Of a stretch of DNA of 41,266 nucleotides, positions 10,524-21,580 are shown in pieces. This stretch comes from Welwitschia mirabilis (lineage: Eukaryota > Gnetophyta > Gnetopsida > Welwitschiales): the NCBI GenBank assembly GCA_051453625.1, contig JBOZIK010000001.1, forward strand, positions 114,950,075 to 114,991,340. The letters run 5' to 3'. The notes under the pieces were generated by a model. The model worked only from the letters and a program-made list of their open reading frames with translations. It did not search any database and was not told where the DNA came from. The first letter of the stretch is position 1, and the number at the start of each line of letters is the position of its first letter. Position numbers and translations under genes: made by a program.

Positions 10524-10595
10524 AAGGGATGTTAAGCTTGAAGGAGATATTAAGCTTTAAGGAAGATATCAAGTCATAGGAGATGTCAAGTCCTC
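10524..10595 (+). repeat. four-unit 18-bp tandem repeat
   Basis: Four consecutive 18-bp units follow the pattern AGGRGATRTYAAGYYNNN, starting at 10524, 10542, 10560 and 10578. The units are diverged but the period is exact. One frame reads as repeats of GDVKLE-like hexapeptides interrupted by a stop, so this may be a small decayed coding minisatellite. Confidence 0.55.
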
Positions 10596-10767
10596 AGCAT
10601 GATTTAGATGGGAATGAAGGGCCTTTTGGAATTCAATTAGATTCAGGAGATGATAGGAGGCTGAGTTTCATCAAGTCATGACTTATGATGCCACATCTAT
10701 TTAGGAACATCAAATTTTGATCTTACAGGTTTTATAGTTTCCCATAGTTAATACTAGTTTTTGTCAT

Positions 10768-11207
10768 AACAACAAATATTTCTCCTACCCTATGCCATTC
10801 TTACTTCTCCTCTATAACTTGTTTTCTTAGTTAGTCACAATACTTGGATCGACGGTACTACAATACTTGGAGGTTAATTACATGTCCTTCTCCTTCAACA
10901 CTAATCCTATTTTCTTTAGTATTTACTTGCCCTTAATCCTAACCTTATTATTACATTAAGCTCTTTTATCTATAATAGGAGACTTACCCTATTAGAATAA
11001 TTATTAAAAGAATAGTAACTCCAATTAAACTCCATACTAGCATTTAGTTTATACTAGTATACAGTACTGCTAGTTACAAGAGTGAAAATAATATTTAACT
11101 ATTTGATATCATAGTACAGCACTTTTAGCTTTCAGGGTACTTTTGAGAATGTTGTGTTATATTATGTTTGGTTATCTCCTTACACAGTTGATTCTAATTG
11201 TTGGTGT
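10768..11207 (+). repeat. 440-bp tandem duplication, unit 1
   Basis: The unit begins AACAACAAATATTTCTCCTAC and recurs exactly 440 bp later. Shared landmarks in order are CAATACTTGGATCGAC, a TTATCTATAATA box, TAGTAACTCCAATTAAAC, the CATACTAGCATTTAG block and a final TTATCTCCTTA. Together with unit 2 it could be two LTR-like or solo-element copies, but no terminal TG/CA pair or target duplication is obvious. Confidence 0.75.
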
Positions 11208-11650
11208 AACAACAAATATTTTTCCTACTCTTCACCATTCTCACTTCTCCTCTAGAAGTTGTGGCTTAGTTGGTTGCAATACTTGGATCGACTGCTGCTA
11301 CAACACTTGGAGATTAAGGACACGCCCCCATACTCCAAGACTAATTGTATTTTCTTTTATACATACTTTCCCTTAACCCTAAGCCTTTTCTTATACTCTT
11401 TTATGTATAAAAGTGAATTCACGCTTGTAGAGTAACTTTAAAAATAATAGTAACTCCAATTAAACCTCATACTAGCATATAGAGCATACTGATATACAGT
11501 GCTATCAACTACAATAGTACAATGAAGCATAATATAATATTTAGCACTTTGGTACCACATATAATAGTACTCTTAGCTTTCAAGATACTGATGAAAATGT
11601 TTTATATAATGTTTAGCTTATCTCCTTATATACTGCTTTTGAAAGTTTCC
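11208..11650 (+). repeat. 440-bp tandem duplication, unit 2
   Basis: Second unit, starting AACAACAAATATTTTTCCTAC and keeping the landmark order of unit 1 with many substitutions and small indels. It has a better TATA-like stretch (TTATGTATAAAAG at about 11401) than unit 1. The ORF at 11143-11376 merely crosses the unit boundary. Confidence 0.75.
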
Positions 11651-12783
11651 AACTTCTAATAGCATCCATATTCATTATTTCCAACAGGCATGTTGGTGGG
11701 AGAGCAATGCTATGCAATCAGAGATTTTTACCCCTAGCACCACCAAATTTTATTTCCCAACATGGGGCTTAAAAGAGCTTGATGAATTATGAAATGCTAT
11801 ATGATGAGTAGAACATACAGCAATCTCGAGTCCCCACTTCAAACTTATACTTTCCCTTCAATGATTATGCACTTAAACATTATCGCATTCACAGGAAATT
11901 ATATTTATAGAGGTGTTTATGAGATGCTCAGAAGCAAAGGATGAATTGAATTAGAAGAAAGTTTCAACTCATATTTGATTAGTCAAGAACTAAAGATCAC
12001 AAAAATTCTATTTTCTCAATGATAAAGTTGTTATCAGATTCCATAGGAAAATAGTTTTAGATATTGCAAGGGAAAAATAGGAACCTTGAAAAAGGCTTAC
12101 TCACCTATGTATAATCAGGTTTATTTCTGTTCATGCATGTTTTGGTAATCAGTATCAGACTCCATTTATATGCTTAGTATTTTTAAATGGACATGCAAAA
12201 CGCATTGTATATAAATCGAATGAATAAAGATATCATTCAAGGACTCTTTAAGGTGTCTGATGTGGATGATATTATTCAAATTTCAATTGTATAGTGGGGA
12301 GGCAATTACTAATACTAAGTGTTGATAATGTGTAACAAAGGTAGCAAAGACATAGCAGCTTAAGATAACAGAAGCGACAAAATACACATTTTTTTGGTTG
12401 TATTTGACATTCTCATTTCATTTATATTTCCTATCACTATAAAATATCTAATAGGTTAATGACATTTCATTTAGAAGATAAGTATCTAATCTGTAGATTT
12501 TCTATCAGGAATAAACAAAAAGTAGGGCCAATCTAGGTCTGTTATATTACCATAAAAATACATAAAGATCATGACATTCATTAGAGCAATCATCATGAGG
12601 CCAATCCTACACAACATTGGATGTTAAGAGGATGATATAGAAGTCTTGTTGTCAATAATTATTGTATGCTATCTACAGTTGCTTGTCAATACAGGAGTTG
12701 GAGATTGCATCCTTCATAATTTAGATAGAAGGAACCAGAAAACAATAATTATAGCTATGCTACAATACAGAGTCACAAATTGT
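11651..12783. other. spacer holding the 3' flank of the TRM-like gene
   Basis: No coding frame is supported. The part next to 12784 must contain the 3' UTR and polyadenylation site of the minus-strand gene, but I could not place the cleavage site. Confidence 0.4.
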
Positions 12784-15700
12784 CTATGATACAAGATCAT
12801 AGATTACCCCTTCAATCATGTCATTAAAAATTCTCTTTTCCATATTAAGGGCAATGGCTTCCATGTGATCTACTGGGTCCATCCAAACAACATCTCTTGA
12901 TAAGTCGTTTGCTATAATGTTTTCTAATGTAAGACAATCTTCTAGTGGTGCAGAAATGTGATAATATAACTTAGCCCAAAGTTCTTGCAAAAGCTCCTTT
13001 GCACAAAGTATCTTCCTCAAGTTTGATGTTGCATTGCTCATCCATGGATGATTATTCAAAACAGGTGTCAATGAATTTAAAAGCAGCTCATTTATGCAAT
13101 CGAAGAGCAATTGACGTTCAGACTTGCCTCCTCTATAAGACTTTTCTTCACAGACTCTGTTATCCAACTCAAACCCAACCTCCAGGTAATTGTTGTCTAT
13201 GTCTCTTTCTATTTTTTCAAACAGAGAAGGGTCTAAAGGAGAAGTTGGTGAATGCCATAGTCCAAAAAAGTGATATATGTTGCCGGTGAATCCACAAGCT
13301 TTAAGCACTTTCTTGAAATAGAGTAGATCAGTTTGATGCTCTGGTGGACATAAGGCAGAGTCAGTGATGAGAAGTTCAATGTCAAAGTCCTCAGCAAGTG
13401 ATGCAGGGGAAGCTGGAGTATATAATAAATTGGGATCTGGTGGAGAGGAACAAGAAGTTTGTCTACTGTGACCTTCAACTTCAGATCCTCTATTTTGTTG
13501 GAAGCCTGCATAAGTGGTTTTCCAATCAGATAAAGCCTCAAAAAGAGACTTAATGACCTGTCAAGGAAAACAGTTGTCTTTTTCATACCTTGACAATGTG
13601 CATTAGTTTGCTTGAAGTCCTTTGTGCTGGCAACATCTTCAGAATGGGTGCCCAGAACAGAAACAGGGCTGGGATGTTGAAAATTTTGGGTGCTTCGTTC
13701 TGACATTGTTGACTCAAATACTGGCGACTCCCTTACTGGACTGTTCGGCAAAAGGAATTCATCTGTTGTTAATTCTGATGAAAGTGCCTGGGTAAATTGG
13801 ATCACATTGTTGAATTTAGCAGGAGGATCATGCAAGGAAGTACTATAGATAATTTAAAATAGAATCTCATTTGTTAATGCAAGAAGCTCACTGATAATTA
13901 ATAACAGAATCCAAATTTGAAAGGATGAAATGCTAGAGGCGCAGTTTTCTTACATTTTTTGCTCTTGAACCATCAATGCAGGAAGCTTCTTTCATGGAAG
14001 GCACCACTTCAATTGCCCAATATGCATCCTCTTTGCTTGTATCTTTTGAAGCATACTCAGAGGGCTCTTGCTGATTTGATAGACTTTCAGCAGGGGAGGA
14101 AGACAAGAATTCTTCAGAACTATTTTTTGTGCTGTGGAAATGCCTCATTTGGAATAAACACGAAAGTTTGCTTCTGAGAGATGATTTCTCTGTTTTGCAT
14201 TTGCTTCTTCCCTTAGAGACATAGCTGCTATTTCCACCTCCAATTAGGATCGGGGTATTTGTTGGATCCGAAACAGAAGCTCTGCACTCCAGGTCCGAGG
14301 CTATGAATCCATCAACATCATCACCATTGCAGGCTGAGGCTGGAATCGATCTAGACCTCTGCAAGCTCCGTAATGATAAGTCACTAGTGTGAGGACCTCT
14401 GCTGCAATTACTTTCTACGTTTTCCCCATCCCTAGTCCCATCTTGAGTAACAGCTTTCTTCTTGTGCTCTCTTGGTATGTGTATCTGACTTTTAGGTGAC
14501 AAACGTCTACTAGCTTCATTCTTGTCAAGACCCCTAACACTGACAGCACAACCCATTTCCCTCTTTTTTGCAGGTTCCTTACTGCATAATGGGAAACCAA
14601 GCAATTCTCTAAGTGTGCTACAAGCTTCTTGTTTTTGTTGGAGATTGCCATGAGATCCACATGTAGATTTCCACCTTTCTAACAACTGTTTCTTAGCTTC
14701 TCTATTCACAACTGATTCCGTGGAATCACTAAACACATCCAAGGTTATATCAGAACCGGAACTCCCTGAAACCTCCTCATGCGAGCAAATAGCTGGGTGC
14801 GTACCTCTACACTCAATTTTTGTCCTATTTGATAAGCTTAAATTTCCATGAAGTCTAGATATATGGTCTTCCTCAGTGCAATGTGTCCTTTCTTCCATGA
14901 CTCTTTCTCCAACATGTCTTGCAATTTCTTTACGAGGGCCCTTCGTTTTGGTACACCTACACTCTTTGGAAAACTGTTCGTGAGATATTTTGTTAATACA
15001 AGAAGTTTTGTTGCTCACATTATTGCCAGGTTCCCTTCTAGGACAAAGCCGAGCATCCTGGAACTCTGAAGAGTCTTCGTCCCTTGTATCCATTTGAGAC
15101 TTTTCTGGGTCATTTAGACACATACTGGGGTTTGGTGGGTATGATCTAGAAGAATTTGCATGAATGTTTTGGGCCGTTCCATGGCTAGAAGGTTTCAGTA
15201 CCACAATCTGTGTTGGAACGGAATTTGAACTTCTGTTGCTGGGGTGAGAATGTAAAGCTGCATATTGCTTGTATGGATCTGTTGGTGTGAAATCTAACTC
15301 TGCTTCGGTCAAATTGGTTCGATGTTGAAGAATATTCTTGGGCTCTTCTTGACTGTGTTTATTGTAGTCTGCAAGTCCTATAAGCTTTCTTAAATGGTTT
15401 CCACCTCTAGACAATTCTTTTGCATTCGGTTCCTCTTTTAAATCTTTACCCTCATTCTTTGATTTGCAGGATTTGAGTATGGTAATGGGCTTTTTGAACT
15501 CAGGGTTCTTTGAAAACAGTAAATTTGGTTCCTCAAGGAGTTTCAGAAATGCATCTTCGTTGGATTGCAAAAATTTTACTGCATCTGTGAATTCTCTGGA
15601 CCTCAGATTCCTCTGATCGCATGCAAGACGCTTTGCATCCAAAAATTTCTGGCAAATAAGACCCATTTTTGCATTATGTCTAATCTCACACTCGAGGAAC

Positions 15701-16152
15701 TCTTCGTTTTCTAAATAGGTTGTTGTCAAGCTTTTTACCAATGATCCCTCCGGATAGGATTTTGGTTTAGATTTCCTTTTGTTTCCCAATCCATCTTTTC
15801 CACCAATTTTCTGAGACCTTTCACTGTTGTAGTGGTTGTACGTAGGAGCAGCCTGTGCTGCTACTGCAGAAACCTGACCAGAGGCAAAATTTTGCGGTCT
15901 TTGTAACAAGGGATCATGTGCAGGTTTTTGTAGCAGAGCCTTATTGCTTCTTGCAACATAATCATGTCGTTTTAGTTCCTTATGCTTCACTATCTCTATT
16001 TCCTGCATAGAATGTTGAGATTGCTTAGGCAACTGATCAAGACCCATCAGCTGTGCCATGATATTAGGTGAATGAGTCCTGAACTCCGAATTTTTTGACA
16101 TGTCTTGAGCAATTAATGTTTCGATAGAGAATTCTCCTTTCTTCTTATCCAT
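12784..16152 (-). CDS. TRM-family (DUF3741/DUF4378) protein, LONGIFOLIA/TRM-like
   Basis: Three coding exons give about 1,039 residues: 16152-13954 (codons 1-733), 13787-13589, and 13505-12784 ending in TAG. Introns are 166 nt (phase 0; donor AAT|GTAAGA, acceptor TTTACCCAG|GC) and 83 nt (phase 1; donor AAG|GTATGA, acceptor TTATGCAG|GC, with a CTGAT branch-like site). Residues 28-42 read SPNIMAQLMGLDQLP, the DUF3741/M3 motif of TRM proteins; a conserved helix follows around 172-220 (FTDAVKFLQSNEDAFLKLL). Exon 2 has HPSPVSVL. The last 220 residues are DUF4378: WHSPTSPLDPSLFEKIE, LLFDCINELL, then a C-terminal EKRIFNDMIEGVIYDLV that fits the TON1-recruiting M2 motif. TRM proteins bring TON1/PP2A complexes to microtubules and shape cells. 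The ATG at 16152 is chosen because the leader exon upstream has stops in all frames; the nine codons just upstream are open, so a longer N-terminus is possible. No frameshift is needed, so the gene looks intact. Confidence 0.85.
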
Positions 16153-16179
16153 AAGCCTGGTTTTCTGTTCAAGAGTCCC
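16153..16179 (-). other. 5' UTR part of TRM-like exon
   Basis: The exon holding the start codon begins after the acceptor ATAACACAG at 16180. The 27 leader bases are open in the coding frame, so they might be coding if an upstream exon joined in frame. Confidence 0.5.
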
Positions 16180-16387
16180 CTGTGTTATTCACCAAAAGCC
16201 CATTAGTTTGAAAATTGGGAAAACCATAAATTATAATGCAATATGTACAATTTATTGGCTAATTAATTGTACTGTGAAGTGACAAAAAAGATGAAAATAA
16301 CAATCATTGCAGTGTTTGAAAAATCTACTTTAAACTCGAACATAGATCATCTACAAAGAAAGAAAGAATTGAGTATCAGTTAGTTAC

Positions 16388-16466
16388 CTATTTTGCGTTT
16401 TGGTTCTTATGACTGACTACTTAGTTAACGGTGGAAGCCTTTGAAGATTTTTCTGTACATATGCAC
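16388..16466 (-). other. non-coding leader exon of the TRM-like gene
   Basis: The 79-nt segment is bounded by a good acceptor (TTTTTCCTCAG at its 5' side) and donor (AATAG|GTAACT). All three frames contain stops, so it can only be 5' UTR. Splicing it to 16179 would remove an intron of 208 nt. Confidence 0.5.
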
Positions 16467-17133
16467 CTGAGGAAAAACCACTTCGGCTGTCAATAACCAG
16501 ATCTACCGAATATGCTTGAAATAGAAAGAAAGAATGTATTTCCGTAGCTTAAGTGACCAAAAGAAAAGCAAACCGCATGCTAGAAATGATTCAAGTTGCA
16601 AACCAACAGATAGCAACTACATAGACGAAGTCTATGAAATGCTGAACATAAGACAACCCTAAAAATACAGAAAGTAAAGGATTTCATTAACTAGAAGTTC
16701 TGTTAGAATCCATGTTGCCAGATATTTTCAAAATGTTTCAACATTTTAAGAAAATGACAGCACATGAGAAGAGAAGTGGTCTGCAAGGACAATTATTTGG
16801 TTATGATACAGAATGAGAACGATCTGTAGACGATCACACTACACAAGCATTGTTAATCTCACTAATGCCCGTAAAAGCCAAAGCCAAAGTCTAATCCCTG
16901 CGTTCGCTGCACATTCATCACAAAACAGTGGAAGCCTCACCAACGAAAAAAGCTCCGAGAGAGTTCCGTCAGATATAACATTTTCAGAAATTTTGATAGA
17001 GTGAAGTGCCAATGCAGAAAAGATATATCAAATGATTCAAACGAAACATGACGCTGGTTAACACCCAAATATACCCTCAAGTCCAAACTTTAGACTGCTA
17101 CAACAAACATCCAGCTGAGAAGACTTGGCTTAC

Positions 17134-17260
17134 CCTTTTCCTGGTTCTCTTTCTCTCTTCATTGACCCTAAAATTCAAACTTCTATCTATAATTGCACTA
17201 ACTGAAACGTCCAGTGGGTTGCTTTCTTTTTCTTCTCAAACAAATGATGGGGTCATCATT
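17134..17260 (-). other. possible first leader exon of the TRM-like gene
   Basis: A purine-rich stretch typical of plant 5' UTRs (GAAGAGAGAAAGAGAACCAG) ends at a strong donor, AAAAGG|GTAAGC, at 17133. The intron to 16466 would be 667 nt. The upstream limit is a guess; no transcription start can be fixed. Confidence 0.35.
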
Positions 17261-18850
17261 CTGCTACAACAAAATCCAAAGAATGGTCCAGCCTTTGGTT
17301 ACTAATGCACCGCCCAGATAAGGTTTTCATGGCTGACTTGCACAAGATCCAAAAGCAGAAACCTAGACCCTTCTCAAGTTGCTGACTAACCACAATAGCC
17401 ATTCATTGTTCTTGGTCCAACCTTCCAGTACCGGTGTCAGATGTCTGGAAACTTTTGGATGATTTTTTAATCAGTCTGAGAAAGAAAAGCAGGAAACAGG
17501 AACGAAGATATGAAGTCTTACAGCGCAGAAAGAGTCGGGAAGCGATAAATTGGAGGTTAAGGACAATCTCCGAGTCCGTGCTTCTCTCGTATGAGTTACA
17601 AAAAGGCCTGCATTGAATTTGCAGCCAAGAGACATATTAACTGTGACAGACTGGAAATGGGCATACTTGCTTGTCAAAATCTAGAGCAACTTGAATGTAT
17701 TTGGCCGCTAGCATTTTCGCCACTAGATTAACTTCTACAATATAGCATTTCCAAGATGTTATTAACATGCTGATGTCTTCACGAGAAACTGCTTGCTATT
17801 GCGATGATGAAATTGGAAGCTTCGTGGCGCATTCGAGGATCACGTGGGCCCTTTTCTTGACACAAAAATCGTCTGTTTCTGCACTTTGCTACCCTTAATC
17901 TTTTGACTAGAAAAGAAAAAGAGAGAAGGGCTTGGCTTCAAAATTTTCATCTTTTTGGACCGAAAATAGGATATGGATGGATTTTCTCCTTGAATACAGT
18001 TTATGGCTGATTCTTTTAGGCTTCTCATACTTTTTAAGCTTGACTTTTGATGTTGCTTTATGAAGGGCGGCATTATTTTCCTTCTCTGAATGCGATTATT
18101 ATTGCTTCATTTAAAGTTAAGGCAGCCTTCATAATTATTTCTAAACGGTCACTAAATAGAACCTTCAATTTTGCCTTTTTTTCGTTGGGAAAGATGACAT
18201 GTCTATTGACAAAACAGAATTTTTGGGGTTGTAGTAGCCGAGATTACCTGGTATAAACTATGTATTACAGTCATCCCCTTGCAGTTCGTTACAGACGGTG
18301 GTCAAGCATACGAGTAACGTAGGTGTGAAAACATTAAAGGTGGCTAAACATAGGAATAACGTTAATCTAGCAGTTGAGAAAAATTCTTAAATCCTTCTTG
18401 AGTGAAAAATCTGTGCTGACATTTTCACTCAATACACTTTCAACCCCTTTTTACGCTCACTGTATCAGCTTTGCTTTTTACAGCTTTGACTTACTATTTT
18501 GCAAAGTTCTATCGATATCTTCATTTATCTCTTTACAGGTTTGGTTCTATCGCAGGAAGCAGGTTCAGATGCAGATGGGAAGCCGTGCCACTAGAGAATA
18601 CAAGTTATCGAATTTACGGTTTAGGATGTATGAGGAAGATGAAGTTCAAATTAGTCTGGAGCGTAGGGCTTTGAACAGTGATATCTTGCTCAAACAGTTC
18701 TACAATTTCAGCTTTCGCCCATAACATTTATACAATGAGATATATAAAAACTTTACCTAGATGAGTTTCTGCAGAAATTCAGCAGTTACAATTCAAACCA
18801 GCAATGTTTATCATATGCCTGCAGAGGTTACCGTTAGCGATACCATCCCT
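17261..18850. other. TE-poor upstream island, probable promoter region
   Basis: This stretch contains no recognisable transposon and looks less AT-rich than the DNA further right. It includes the G-box element. On the plus strand an acceptor-like TCTCTTTACAG at about 18530-18540 is followed by an open frame (VWFYRRKQVQMQM...) to 18721; I do not recognise it, and it may be chance. Confidence 0.35.
17841..17851. promoter_or_regulatory. G-box fused to a TGGGCC (site II-like) element
   Basis: CACGTGGGCCC combines a perfect G-box (CACGTG, bHLH/bZIP site) with TGGGCC (TCP-type site II element). It lies about 0.7 kb upstream of the presumed first leader exon of the minus-strand TRM-like gene, in a TE-poor stretch. 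Promoter function is inferred from position and motif only. Confidence 0.35.
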
Positions 18851-18851
18851 T

Positions 18852-19166
18852 TCACAACAGCAAGAATTGTACGCAAAGCATCATAATGCCAAACAACCTT
18901 GCAGAATGATTGATATCACATGGTAACTCATACAAGGAAAGCTGTGGTGTAACGTCAAAAAGAAATTCATAATCACAATAATGACGTGCAAATGTGTGAA
19001 TAGCTTTGGGCCCATTTCTGGTTGGTGATTCACGTTTGCTTATCGTTTTCCATATGATTGTGGTTGGCAACGTGATTTGAGTTTGAATCTTGTGCTCTAC
19101 TCCCATTTCTTGCGTCTGAGGAATACACAGATTCTGTACGTTTGCACCAGTTGCTGTGGACTCCAT
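18852..19166 (-). CDS. unrecognised 104-residue ORF
   Basis: An ATG-initiated frame starts MESTATGANVQNLCIPQTQE and ends in a hydrophobic MMLCVQFLLL. Its composition is more protein-like than the AT-driven ORFs around it, and it lies in the TE-poor island upstream of the TRM-like gene, on the same strand. I do not recognise any domain. It could be a small gene, an exon of an unannotated gene, or chance; only its length and composition speak for it. Confidence 0.2.
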   Translation of the reverse strand: MESTATGANVQNLCIPQTQEMGVEHKIQTQITLPTTIIWKTISKRESPTRNGPKAIHTFARHYCDYEFLFDVTPQLSLYELPCDINHSARLFGIMMLCVQFLLL

Positions 19167-19620
19167 TAATGTCTGTAACTTGGAATCTAACTGTAACTCT
19201 TTATGTTTATGTTTAGATGAAAGTGACTTTAGTCATATAGTTTTCTTAATTAATTAATTTTTAAAAAGACATAAATAATATATTTTAAGCTTTACAATTA
19301 TTGTCACATTACTTTGTTTATATAACTAGTCAGTTCAGTTCTATAGTGCTTGAGTCAACACCCAAAATAAAAGGTTCTCCTAAGGTTGTGTACAAATCTA
19401 AATGAAGTATTTGTTTTTTCCTATACACAGAATGTTCTCTCTTATGCATTTCCATTATGACTAACAATAGGGGTAAATTGATAGGTGAAATCTTTACTCT
19501 TATGTCATGTAGATCTCTTTTGTCCCAATGAGCATGAAGTTCTCCATAAACATTTCAAAAAAAGAAAGGAAAGAAAAACAATTTCAATTTCATTATAATT
19601 TGAAAAACTCTTCTATTCTA
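19167..19620. other. gene-free spacer
   Basis: AT-rich, with a purine tract near 19558-19580. I see no gene or clear element. Confidence 0.4.
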
Positions 19621-19725
19621 AGAACTTTAATTTGAGGTTGGACACCAGAATTGAACTTCGACCATTCATTCATTTAATGCAAGTTATTACTGTGTTACAA
19701 GTTGAATTGGGCTCAAAGGCCTAAT
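19621..19725 (-). mobile_element. SINE-like fragment with tRNA B-box
   Basis: On the minus strand GGTCGAAGTTCAATTCTGG (19645-19663) matches the T-arm/B-box layout of a tRNA promoter (GGTTCRANNCC-type). Upstream of it AACACAGTAATAACTTGCATT could be a degenerate A-box and anticodon region. No complete tRNA cloverleaf can be drawn, so a tRNA-derived SINE piece is the best reading. Confidence 0.35.
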
Positions 19726-20139
19726 AATCTTACTATTACATTGGAAGTGAGAAAGGCTAAGATTAACCAAGGATAACAATAGAGGAGACAAATAAGAGTA
19801 AAAGAGAAAGACATAAATTAGGAATTAAACAAGGAATATATAAAAACAAAGCATAGCTATATGCTATCTTGGAGATCTCACGTATATGTGTGAAAAGATT
19901 GCTATAATAGAAACACAAAAGTGCTATTTAGAAAGACACAAGGAAATAGTTTTATTCTCTTGTAGTACTAACTGAATCTTTAGAAAAAATCATGCTTGTA
20001 GTCTTTCTAATGACTTGATGAAGATAACTACTCATTGCTCCTTTTTTTGAGCACTATTACAAAAGAATTTCCTCTTCTTTAGAGCACTATATTTTAATAT
20101 GTCAAGTATAGTTATGAAAGAGTAGGGTATAAGTAAGTT

Positions 20140-21400
20140 TGGATTATTATAATATAAGGTAGAAAAGTATATATTTAAAACCCCTGTAAGTTATAACCAA
20201 ACTTGGTTCCTTGTTTTTCTTAATTTTGTTATTCACGATAATCAAGCAATTTTTTTTTTTTTGAAATTCTAAATCAATAGTGTCTTTAATGTAGCTAAGT
20301 ATTCTACTTGTTTCGTTCATGTGATTCATTAATCTTGAAAAATACACTTAAAGTGGTATTCAACCTTGTATAAGAAATATAAGTTACCATCAAGTTATTA
20401 GTGCAAAGTGGAAATTACATTTAAAAAGCTGAATAGCTGCTTTCATTGTTTTCATTTTCAATTCGTCAAGCAAATTCTCACAATAGTTATATTGAGAAAT
20501 AAAGATGTCATGACCCTTTGGATAAAATTCTAAACTAAGACATTAATCAACAAAACTTAGATCCATCATGTGAAACAAAATTCTTAAGATAGTTTTTACA
20601 TCTTTAAATCAACATTTTCACACTTCCAAGTATTGATAAACCATCAATATATAAATTGTAATCAATTTCACTATGATTTTCCTCAAAAATGAAACTTAGG
20701 ATGAGGAGGATTTTAATGAAGGCCATGTTTCACAAAAATTTCATTGATTTTAATAATACCATATTCTTGATGCTTACCTAATGTTTATACGTTTTGATCT
20801 CTAACATCTTATGTTATGAGTGTTATGATGTAGTTTTACCAATGTATTAAAAGCGTATTAGGCATAACTTTCATTGTCTTAGGTATAAGTCATAGGCCAA
20901 GCATGCACTTTTGGTGGTTAGCTCCTAAGCCAATAAGAACAATCCATTGACTTTCATCTGGCAAAGGGTCAAAAAAGAATAGGGAGGTGTACTTGTTGCA
21001 TGTAATAATTTTAATAATTTACTTATCTACATATTTTCCCCCCTATAATTGCAAGTTGGTGATGATATATAAACCAGCTTTTATAAGTCATCATTTAAAA
21101 TGGTATTTTTCACATCTATTTGATGTAACTTTTAGTTTTCTTCAATTCTAATGGCATAAAGCAATTTGATGGTTTTGACCTTTACTATGAATGCAATAGT
21201 TTCTTCATAATTAGTACTTCTAAGGAATGTCTTTTAGCTACAAGCCTAGCTTAATATTTATCAATGCCACCATCAAAATTGTATCTAATTCTAAGCTCCT
21301 AGCTTATCAATTAATATATTGTTTGATGGAAGATTAACTAGTTTTGTGTTTGATATTTTGCATCCTTGGCTTCATTCTCTTCTTCAACATAGAGCCTTTT
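20140..21400 (-). mobile_element. strongly decayed copia reverse transcriptase relic
   Basis: Read on the minus strand from about 21400, pieces of copia RT follow in the right order across frames: NFDGGIDKY then ARLVAKRHS; VKTIKLLYAI then LHQIDVKNTILNDD (family LDVKxAFLNG); INEIFVKHGF; NLYIDGLSILGS (where YVDDL stands in active copies); LEFYPKGHDIFISQYNYCENLLDEL; and finally FSRLMNHMNETSRILSYIKDTIDLEF. Many stops and frameshifts break it, and the catalytic box is altered. No LTRs could be tied to it. RNase H is not visible beyond 20140. Confidence 0.7.
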
Positions 21401-21501
21401 TTTGTAGAGATAATCATTCGATAAAATTTATAACAAAGGTCACTAGATTTATTTTTACCTCATGTCCATATGTAATTTTGCTATTGGATACTACTCTAGT
21501 G

Positions 21502-21580
21502 GTTAATGTCTATAGTGTTATCAAGCTCTAAGTCTCATAGTGTTAATGTCTATAGTGTTATCAAGCTCTAAGTCTCATAA
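21502..21580 (+). repeat. 40-bp tandem duplication, two units
   Basis: GTTAATGTCTATAGTGTTAT followed by CAAGCTCTAAGTCTCATA occurs at 21502 and again at 21542. The units are essentially identical, so the duplication is recent or an assembly artefact. Confidence 0.9.

Noticed and set aside
13233-13835. A 200-residue minus-strand frame extending past the GTATGA donor
   Set aside because: The conserved DUF4378 frame runs in another phase from 13505; the extension is intron plus an out-of-frame shadow of the last exon.
12999-15069. Several plus- and minus-strand ORFs within the TRM-like gene
   Set aside because: They are shadows of the coding exons in other frames without protein features of their own.
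18374-18724. 116-residue plus-strand ORF with VWFYRRKQVQ, reminiscent of a homeodomain third helix
   Set aside because: The WFQNRR signature and the preceding helices are missing; only an unrecognised open frame after an acceptor-like site remains.
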